Source: Fidelibacterota bacterium
GTDB taxonomy: Bacteria; Marinisomatota; Marinisomatia; Marinisomatales; UBA1611
NCBI GenBank assembly: GCA_002722105.1
Contig: PBKF01000032.1
Location: 10,819 to 17,477, forward strand
Length of the DNA stretch: 6,659 nucleotides
Direction of reading: 5' to 3'
Positions 1-6,500 of the stretch are shown here, one piece after another; within the stretch, counting starts at the first letter, position 1; each line of letters starts with the position of its first letter. A program made the translations under genes and the position numbers. The notes under the pieces were generated by a model. The model saw only the letters and a list, made by a program, of their open reading frames with translations. It had not been told where the DNA came from and searched no databases.

Positions 1-285
1 TATGTAACGAACTTATTTAACTTAAAAAGATATCGCGGTGTTATTGATACTGAATGGTACCATCAATTCACAAACTTAATTAAAACATACGATAAAAATG
101 ATGATGGTAAAATCACTATGGCAGACGGAGAAGAAAATTATTTTGAATATATGGGTAATGTGGATCTTGATCATGATGGAAAAATAGATGAAAATAAATT
201 GAAACCTGAGCAGGGACCTTATTTAAACCCAGTCATATATCAAGATCAAAGAAGAATGCAAATAGGATTTACAGTCAGCTTTTAA
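1..285 (+). CDS. C-terminal end of a TonB-dependent receptor-like outer-membrane protein (5' truncated)
   Basis: Frame 1 is open from the first base to a TAA at 283-285, giving the last 94 residues of a longer protein whose start lies upstream. The visible start, YVTNLFNLKRYRGV, resembles the 'V-x-NLFN' strand common near the end of TonB-dependent receptor barrels. The protein ends in NPVIYQDQRRMQIGFTVSF, an amphipathic last beta-strand with a terminal Phe, as expected for a barrel inserted by the BAM machinery. Such receptors import large ligands across the outer membrane using TonB energy; the ligand here cannot be read. Between these strands lie two acidic calcium-type loops (residues 31-42 and 55-66), probably in a surface loop. 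The stop overlaps the next start by one base. No plug domain or TonB box is in view, so another kind of outer-membrane barrel remains possible. Confidence 0.75.
   Translation, partial: YVTNLFNLKRYRGVIDTEWYHQFTNLIKTYDKNDDGKITMADGEENYFEYMGNVDLDHDGKIDENKLKPEQGPYLNPVIYQDQRRMQIGFTVSF
91..198 (+). other. Pair of EF-hand-like calcium loops in the receptor C-terminus
   Basis: Loop 1 (residues 31-42 of the visible fragment, bases 91-126) reads DKNDDGKITMAD, with D1, N3, D5, G6, I8, T9 and D12 of the canonical 12-residue EF-hand loop. Loop 2 (residues 55-66, bases 163-198) reads DLDHDGKIDENK, with D1, D3, D5, G6, I8 and D9 but Lys at position 12 where an acidic residue is usual. The loop starts are 24 residues apart, closer than in a classical EF-hand pair. 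Calcium binding is inferred from the motif. The position just before the last barrel strands suggests an extracellular loop. Confidence 0.65.
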
Positions 286-287
286 TG
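283..287 (+). promoter_or_regulatory. TAATG stop/start overlap (receptor to secreted protein)
   Basis: The receptor stop TAA (283-285) and the next ATG (285-287) share one base. No convincing Shine-Dalgarno sequence lies at 5-10 bases upstream; the nearest purine run, AGGA near 263-266, is too far away. Initiation probably depends on reinitiation by ribosomes that finish the receptor. Confidence 0.7.
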
Positions 288-2582
288 CAGTTGAAAAAAA
301 ATATACATTGGAAAGTTGCTCAAGTTACATGCTTGACCTTATTTCTATCATTTTCGTATGGTCGTGAAAAACACAGTACTAGAGGCCAGAACGTAGCAGG
401 TAAAGTTGCAGCAACGAGACCAGAAAAAGCATTCTATAATCATACTACGAACAATAATTGGATGGCGGTAACTAATTATGGCGGATATGGTGACCCAAAT
501 TCGCCTTCAACAGGCCGCCCATCAGCGCAATGGCCAGGTGGATCTGGTAATAATTATCTTTATGATGCTGGACTTTGGATCGGAACAGAAATTGGTGGCC
601 AACCGGCAGTCACAACCTATTTTTATAGTCCGGATCAGGAATGGCTTCCTACTGTTGGCTTTCCTGGAGAATTGGGATCACAGGTTAATGGTAAATCCGC
701 AAAATCGATTGAAGATTCTTATGTAGTATTTGATGATATAGATGAGCGTCCAGAGAGTAATCACACTCCAATTGGTTTAAAAGTTTTTCAACAAGGTCTA
801 ACTTGGAGTCTCCCAACATATGACGATTTTATAGTTTTTGAATATAAAATTGTTAATACAGGTCTAAATGGTGATCTAGAAGATGTTTTTGTGAGCTTTT
901 GGTATGATATTGACGTAGCATCTTCGGATGATACAGAACCACATATTGATGATTTGGTTGACTATGATGGTTGGGATGGTGTTGATTCAAATACAGACAT
1001 TTTAGATGTTGTCGATCCAATGGATCTCGATAATGATGGACTTACAGGTTATGATGAATATGGTATTCCTTATTTAAAGGATCAGCCACAAAACCCAAAT
1101 TATAATCCATCTAAAGCTGAGCAGGATGGTTTTTACGATGAATGGGCAATTATTTTAGACCCCAATGGTGATACCCTGCAATGGCAAGCAGATGTGGAAG
1201 AGTTGGGGAGAGTTGCCGGTGAAAATGCAGTTCTCGATGACGGTACTGTCCTAATTGGATATCTTTATCCACGAATTATGTCTTATATATATGATGGTGA
1301 CAATCCTGGATCTTCTTCTAACGATTATGGTGAGCGTGAAAAATCACCAACTAATGAAGGATTTTTAGGTGGGCAGACCATTTATACTGATGCTGGAAAA
1401 CAAATTACAGAAGAAAATGGTAAAAGTTATATGGGTGGTTATTCTCATCAGTGGTGGAATTGGGAAAGTGACCCTGGAACAGATAAAGATAAATTAGATT
1501 ATATAAAAGGACAACATGCTGCAAGCCAAGGTAAAAAATTCTTAAATAATCCTCTAGAATTAGGGTATCCGCAGTTTGATTATCGATTTTTGTTAAGTAC
1601 TGGTCCCTTTAATATTCCTGAGAATGATACAATTAAAGTTGTTTTTGCTGTAGTTTGTGGAACAGGACTACGAGACCTGCGAGCCAATGCTGAAAATGCT
1701 GTTATAGCATATTATTCTGGTAGCGATTGCACTCCAATGGATCCTTGTGATTTTGATCAAGGCAGCCATTGGGCTTTGCCTATTCCACCAAGTGTACCTC
1801 TGTTATCCTATAGTCCAATTAGTGGGGGTATGAATCTGGTCTGGGATAATTCAGCAGAATCATTTTTTGATGATGCACAAGGAGTGAATGATTTTAAAGG
1901 ATATCAAATTTATAGGGCAACTTATGGTCCTCAGGATTGGGAATTAATTGCTGCTTTTGAGAAAAATAATAGTCGAGATGGTAGTTATGTGGTCAATATC
2001 AACGGAGATACATTAAATCAGAAAGATAGTAATGGAAATTGGGTTTTGGCTAACCTGCCAGATGTAACCAATACATTCTCAGATACTGGATTTGTAACTG
2101 CGTGGGGTGATACTATTTCAGCTCCTGTTTACGGATTACCATATTATTACTCTGTCTCTGCCTATGATTCAGGGCATCCAGAAGCAGGATTAGCGCCTGC
2201 ATATTCTCCACTATCAAATTATAGTAAATCTTCTGGAAATGCGCCAATCCCTGTTTTTACTAAAAATCTATATGAAGAAGGAGATACTCAACCAAAACTC
2301 TCAGATGTATTGGTGGTGCCAAATCCATACCTAGGAACGGCAAAATGGGAAGCTCAATATGAAGACAGGATAATGTTTAAAAATTTGCCTGCATTATGTA
2401 AAATTTCAATATTTTCCCTATCGGGAGATTTAGTAGATGAAATTAACCATACTGATGGTTCCGATATCGAATATTGGGATTTAATATCAAGAAACAATCA
2501 ATCCGTAGTTAGTGGGCTATACATATTCGTTGTAGAAGATGGAAAAAACAAACATGTGGGAAAGTTTAGTATTTTTAGATGA
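285..2582 (+). CDS. Secreted surface protein with calcium loop, fibronectin-III-like domain and C-terminal sorting-type domain
   Basis: This 765-residue protein starts at an ATG sharing its A with the preceding stop. The start is supported by a plausible signal peptide right after it (KK at 4-5, hydrophobic 11-24, likely cleavage near residue 26). An N-terminal region (about 60-240) has NYGGYGD, GLWIG (96-100) and FWYDID motifs. I recognise these from uncharacterised secreted proteins of the Marinimicrobia/Ignavibacteria type, and no catalytic motif is evident. An EF-hand-like loop DLDNDGLTGYDE lies at 247-258. Cys482 and Cys488 could form a disulfide. Residues about 499-650 look fibronectin-III-like (FKGYQIYRA and YYYSVSAYD strands). 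Residues 673-765 form a C-terminal domain with VVPNPY (677-682), a central IFSLSGDLV strand, SGLYIF and a final GKFSIFR, resembling FlgD-like/T9SS type A sorting domains. The gene sits between a receptor and a PorV-like gene, which fits an exported, surface-attached partner. Its molecular function is unknown. Confidence 0.85.
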   Translation: MQLKKNIHWKVAQVTCLTLFLSFSYGREKHSTRGQNVAGKVAATRPEKAFYNHTTNNNWMAVTNYGGYGDPNSPSTGRPSAQWPGGSGNNYLYDAGLWIGTEIGGQPAVTTYFYSPDQEWLPTVGFPGELGSQVNGKSAKSIEDSYVVFDDIDERPESNHTPIGLKVFQQGLTWSLPTYDDFIVFEYKIVNTGLNGDLEDVFVSFWYDIDVASSDDTEPHIDDLVDYDGWDGVDSNTDILDVVDPMDLDNDGLTGYDEYGIPYLKDQPQNPNYNPSKAEQDGFYDEWAIILDPNGDTLQWQADVEELGRVAGENAVLDDGTVLIGYLYPRIMSYIYDGDNPGSSSNDYGEREKSPTNEGFLGGQTIYTDAGKQITEENGKSYMGGYSHQWWNWESDPGTDKDKLDYIKGQHAASQGKKFLNNPLELGYPQFDYRFLLSTGPFNIPENDTIKVVFAVVCGTGLRDLRANAENAVIAYYSGSDCTPMDPCDFDQGSHWALPIPPSVPLLSYSPISGGMNLVWDNSAESFFDDAQGVNDFKGYQIYRATYGPQDWELIAAFEKNNSRDGSYVVNINGDTLNQKDSNGNWVLANLPDVTNTFSDTGFVTAWGDTISAPVYGLPYYYSVSAYDSGHPEAGLAPAYSPLSNYSKSSGNAPIPVFTKNLYEEGDTQPKLSDVLVVPNPYLGTAKWEAQYEDRIMFKNLPALCKISIFSLSGDLVDEINHTDGSDIEYWDLISRNNQSVVSGLYIFVVEDGKNKHVGKFSIFR
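1023..1058 (+). other. EF-hand/thrombospondin-3-like calcium loop in the secreted protein
   Basis: Residues 247-258 read DLDNDGLTGYDE, with D1, D3, D5, G6 and E12 of the calcium-loop consensus. Position 8 is Thr instead of the usual Ile/Leu/Val. A single loop of this kind is common in secreted proteins, where it stabilises the fold. Calcium binding is inferred from the motif only. Confidence 0.6.
2301..2579 (+). other. C-terminal FlgD-like/T9SS-type sorting domain
   Basis: Residues 673-765 of the secreted protein form a compact beta-rich module: VVPNPY at the start, a FKNLP turn, the strand ISIFSLSGDLV, an EYWDL strand, SGLYIF and a final GKFSIFR. This order matches the C-terminal domains that direct proteins through the type IX system, from which they are cleaved and anchored at the surface. 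In the suspected lineage, related domains are often annotated as FlgD-like Ig folds. Export by T9SS is inferred from this resemblance and from the adjacent PorV-like gene. Confidence 0.7.
2579..2582 (+). promoter_or_regulatory. ATGA stop/start overlap (secreted protein to PorV-like)
   Basis: The ATG at 2579-2581 overlaps the upstream TGA at 2580-2582, the classical arrangement for translational coupling. A purine run GGGAAAG ends at 2564, about 14 bases before the start, which is too far for a standard ribosome-binding site. Confidence 0.75.
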
Positions 2583-3595
2583 AGCATAATAGCAAATTTC
2601 TATCTTATTTGATTTCCATGTTATTGGTGGTTCAAGTTCTACATGCGCAACAAAGTTTTGCCAAGGTGGGTACGTCCGGATCACATTTTATTAATATTAG
2701 TCCCGATGCTCGTTATGCAGCTCTGGGTAACAGCGGAACTGCTTTAGTTAACGTTGACGCTTCAGCTTCATTTTACAATCCAGCTTCCATGGTTTATTTG
2801 ATGAGCCCAAGTATAGTGGCATCCAAAGTCAATTGGTTTGCAGGAATTGACTATTCTGCTTTAGCTGCCGGAATGAAAACTAAATATGGTGCTCTAGGAT
2901 TACAGTTAAAAACCTTGAACTCTGGTGATATTGCAGAAACTACTGTAGATCAATCAGATGGTACAGGTCGAAATTATAATTGGAATGATGTATTAATTTC
3001 TATGTCTGCTGCACGTTCTTATACGGATCAATTTTCTTTTGGACTTAATTTAGGATATCTAAAACAGTCCGTATCGATGTATGGATTAGAAGCTACAGCT
3101 TATGTTGTGGACCTCGGTGCGTTATATCTTACAGGATTTCGGACTTTAACCTTAGGTATGTCTGTCAGAAATTTTGGACCCGAATTGGATTTTACCGTTA
3201 ATGGAAAGGATGCCAAATTTGATGATTATAATAATGGTGAGTTATTAGCCGAAAAAGAAACCTATCGCCCCTTCCACATGCCATTATCTTTCCAAGTAGG
3301 TCTCACATATACTTTCCTAGAGTCAAATCCAACACATTCTTTATTAATGGCCATTGATGGGGTACACCCCAATGATTCAAATGAAAGGTTGAATGTTGGT
3401 CTTGAGTACTCATTTATGAACCTGTTCTTTATTCGTGGTGGTGCATACTCCAACCATGACTCTGGACGATATATGGGTGGTTTTGGTTTAGATTTGTCAA
3501 AATTCTTTTCACCTAAATTACGTGTCGATTATGCAATATCTGATTACAGTTTGATCGGCACTGTATCTCAATTTAGCTTAGGTATTCTTTTTTGA
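2579..3595 (+). CDS. PorV/PorQ-like outer-membrane beta-barrel protein
   Basis: This 338-residue protein has a clear signal peptide (K2, K6, hydrophobic 7-21, cleavage after Ala23 in LHA|QQ). The mature N-terminus carries the PorV/PorQ signature: KVGTSGSHFINISPDARYAALG (29-50), then ALVNVDASASFYNPAS (55-70). The rest alternates Gly/aromatic-rich strands, and the chain ends in SLGILF with a terminal Phe, as in FadL-fold outer-membrane barrels. In Bacteroidetes, PorV carries T9SS cargo from the translocon to the attachment complex and PorQ works in the same export pathway. I did not assign which one this is, since many paralogues of this family exist with unknown roles. The start overlaps the previous stop by four bases (ATGA) and its own stop overlaps the next start by one. 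Lying between two secreted proteins, it may serve their export or anchoring. Confidence 0.82.
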   Translation: MKHNSKFLSYLISMLLVVQVLHAQQSFAKVGTSGSHFINISPDARYAALGNSGTALVNVDASASFYNPASMVYLMSPSIVASKVNWFAGIDYSALAAGMKTKYGALGLQLKTLNSGDIAETTVDQSDGTGRNYNWNDVLISMSAARSYTDQFSFGLNLGYLKQSVSMYGLEATAYVVDLGALYLTGFRTLTLGMSVRNFGPELDFTVNGKDAKFDDYNNGELLAEKETYRPFHMPLSFQVGLTYTFLESNPTHSLLMAIDGVHPNDSNERLNVGLEYSFMNLFFIRGGAYSNHDSGRYMGGFGLDLSKFFSPKLRVDYAISDYSLIGTVSQFSLGILF

Positions 3596-3597
3596 TG
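3593..3597 (+). promoter_or_regulatory. TGATG stop/start overlap (PorV-like to protease-like protein)
   Basis: The PorV-like stop TGA (3593-3595) and the following ATG (3595-3597) share one base. Upstream there is only a weak AGGT near 3580 and then a T-rich stretch. A second ATG at codon 7 (3613) exists, but the overlapping start keeps Arg2 and Arg6 ahead of the hydrophobic core and so gives the better signal peptide. Confidence 0.7.
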
Positions 3598-6500
3598 AGA
3601 TTTTCTATCAGAATGTTTGTAGTAGTTTTACTTGGTGTAAACACAATTAGTGGTGTTACACCATCTGGTGCTAGTTATAATACAGGCACCAATATATTAC
3701 AGTTAACATTTTCAGAAAACGTTAGTACAGTAAATGTGCTTTTAGGGCGAATCACGATTACAGATGGTAGTAATTCTCATTCACTTACTGGAGGTACTTT
3801 ACCTGATTCTGCTTACTATACAAAAACTCTAGATGTTTCTCTGCTATATGGAAAAGTCATTGATCAACTGGATCAGACTATTTTTGGTAGTGCACAGACT
3901 GTACAATTATGGGGGACATCCGCCACTCAGGTTGATGCAATTGAATCATTTAATCTTGCTAATTGTTCTATCATTTTTGAAAGTGGAGCTTTCTTAGACG
4001 AAGATAGTGCCCACAGTGATCCTGCTAGTCTACCTCTTACAATTATAGATCAAGAAGCACCTTTATTATCCAGCGCTTCATACTCTGCAACGCATAACCA
4101 TTTACAGTTTATTTTTAATACCCCAGCCCAATTTGATCAAATCGCAGAAGATAGGTCTGTCGATGGAGGCCCTGGTGATAGATCTCTAGCTCCAGAAATT
4201 GGAAATAATGACCCTGGCGAAGACCGAAATGGAAATGGTGTGTTAGATTTTGAAGTAAATATATTGCCTTTTAAAATTGGATTTACTGATGGGGCTGATA
4301 ACTCAATAAGCCTAGAAGGAATTAAGCTAGTAGCTCAGACAGAAGATAGTGATACGATTGACATCACATTAACACTAAATGATGCGAAGCGGTTAGAAAC
4401 ATCCTTGGATTTAACTGGTTTATCTATCAATATGTCTGAAGGTGCTTTTAGAGATACTAGTTATAATCTATTTGCATCATCATCCATTACAGTTCCCGTT
4501 TCAGCTGACTCCTTGCCTTTAACAGCAGATTCAGCTTCCTATGACTATGCAAAAAACGAATTTTATATTTATTTCCGTAATTCTGAGAATACAAGTTTTG
4601 ATATAGCACCAGCGCCAGCACCAGTATGGAGTAAAATTCAGATTTACAACTCTTCTGATAATTTCACGCTTGCGACTGGGACTCCTTCAGCGAATGACAA
4701 TTCATTAAAATTAAAAGATCTTTCTCTTGATGTAATAGCACAAATTGAAAATATGATTCAATATAATGATAGTGGTGAAATCATTGATTCAGTATTTTGT
4801 TCATTAGATGCTTATACAGTCTATGATCGCTCGGAAAATGGTAATGTTGCTGCTCCTAAAATTCCAATCAGGTTTTATTCTGGTTCTTCATCATCGACTT
4901 ATGCTACACCTATGCCGGATAAAGATGATACTGGCGGATTTGTTTATTATGATGCGATTGGCAATCTCCTATCATTTTCATGGGATACTAAAATAGGAAC
5001 CTTTAAAGGCGCTGATCTTCCGGATGATGATGAAATAGGTGAAAATGATTTCAGTGACCTCTCTGGTATTTATTTATATGATCATGAAGATACGCTTAGC
5101 TTATCATCTGGTAGAGTCTGGAGATCTAGTAGTAAGAAAACAATTTTTGTTGAATTGAGTGAAGCAGATGAGGTTCTGGTAGAAACAAATGAACAAAAAG
5201 ACACTCTTCACTTTCTATTAGATTATTATACATTTGCTTCTACCAAAGATAATGGTACTCCTGTGATTACTCGTGATTCATCTGCATTTGTTCAATATAG
5301 TCCTGATACACTAGGGCCAGCAATTACCAGTGTCCAATATGATATTAAGTCAAATTCTTTCACGATGAATTTTACTCAACCCGTATCTAAGACTACTTTT
5401 GCTGCAGATAGATTTAATTTTGAAAATGTAAATGGTTCTTCTGTTTTTGATGGTAGCTTAGTTACATCACTTGATTCGCTAGATAATTATACTAGTACAA
5501 TCATAGTCAATCTCTCTACCAGTGGCTCTTCAATTCTTGATGCAATGAATAATAGTGATAAGACAGCCTTTACCATGTATGTAAATGATAGCACCTTTAT
5601 TGGGTTAGATAATGTATCTAATGCGGCTGATACAGTTCATGTGGATTATGGTCGTAATTATTGGATAACAAGTTTTGAAGCTTTTCCATCAGCTACAGCG
5701 CAAAAATTTTGTACTATTGGTTATATTGGTACCCAATGTGATATCTATGTTGATGTAGCTTCAAAAGATGATTTTACAGACTCCTTATTAACGGTTATTG
5801 GCCAGGCATTTGAAGATTCAGTTGCATTTGATTCAAATGTCGTACAATATGGTGGACAGAATATTTCTATAGCATCTACAGTTCGATCTTTCGCTGGTAA
5901 TGAAAATGATGTTGATCAGAATGGAAAAGTTATATTTGTATTTACTAATATTTTAGATGAATATGGTTTAGGTAGGAATGATACCAAGAGTAGCCTTTTT
6001 GTTCATGGATACAGTACCCCAAGTGATACTGTATCTAATGGTCAATATGCTAATGGTGGTGAAGTCATTTACATTGACACCAACCCCTTAAACGTTACAT
6101 CAACCAATAATGATAAAAATATTCTGTTTCATGCCATTACACATGAGTATACTAAAATGGTTCTCCAACACAATAAGCCTACAGAAGAACCATGGATCCT
6201 AGAAGGGGTTTCCCAGTTAATGCAGAAGAAGATATTTGGTGATGTTGTATTCTTTGGAGAAAGTACTTCACCTTCAACATCAACCGGGAATCAATTAACC
6301 TATTTAGCTACAGGTGTTAATAAACTTAAAGGACGTACAGACCAACATAATGTCAATATTTTCTTTACATACCTGCAAGAAAGATTGGCAGCCAGTTCTT
6401 TAGAAAATGAACCTGAGTGGCAGATAGTCAATTATATATGTGAGACTCAGAAAGTAGGCGTAGCTAGCGTGGATACAGCTTTGGTGGCAGTAGGAGCTTC

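Noticed and set aside
478..726. 82-codon open frame on the + strand
   Set aside because: It lies wholly inside the 765-residue gene in another frame, and its product shows no signal peptide or domain.
3357..3370. Small inverted repeat GGGGT-AC-ACCCC
   Set aside because: The stem is five base pairs with a two-base loop, inside the PorV-like coding sequence, with no T-run after it; not a terminator.
3262..3453. 63-codon open frame on the - strand
   Set aside because: It is antisense to the PorV-like gene, whose protein clearly matches its family through this stretch.
4606..4623. Ala-Pro dipeptide run APAPAP (residues 338-343)
   Set aside because: It is a short low-complexity turn within the third Ig-like module. 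It is too short to be a meaningful repeat or a separate linker feature.
4808..4996. 62-codon open frame on the + strand
   Set aside because: It is a shadow inside the large open frame that begins at 3595. The product is a Met/Leu/Ile-rich string, typical of an out-of-frame reading.
6130..6144. HAITH (residues 846-850) as an alternative zinc motif
   Set aside because: It has the H-x3-H spacing but Ala where the catalytic Glu should be. Alignment with the family places the helix motif at His850-Glu851, so it was kept only as a possible altered metal site.
6142..6156. HEYTK explained as a sequencing error of HEYTH
   Set aside because: The Lys codon is AAA and the frame continues normally on both sides. 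CAT or CAC to AAA needs two substitutions, so a single-base error does not explain it.
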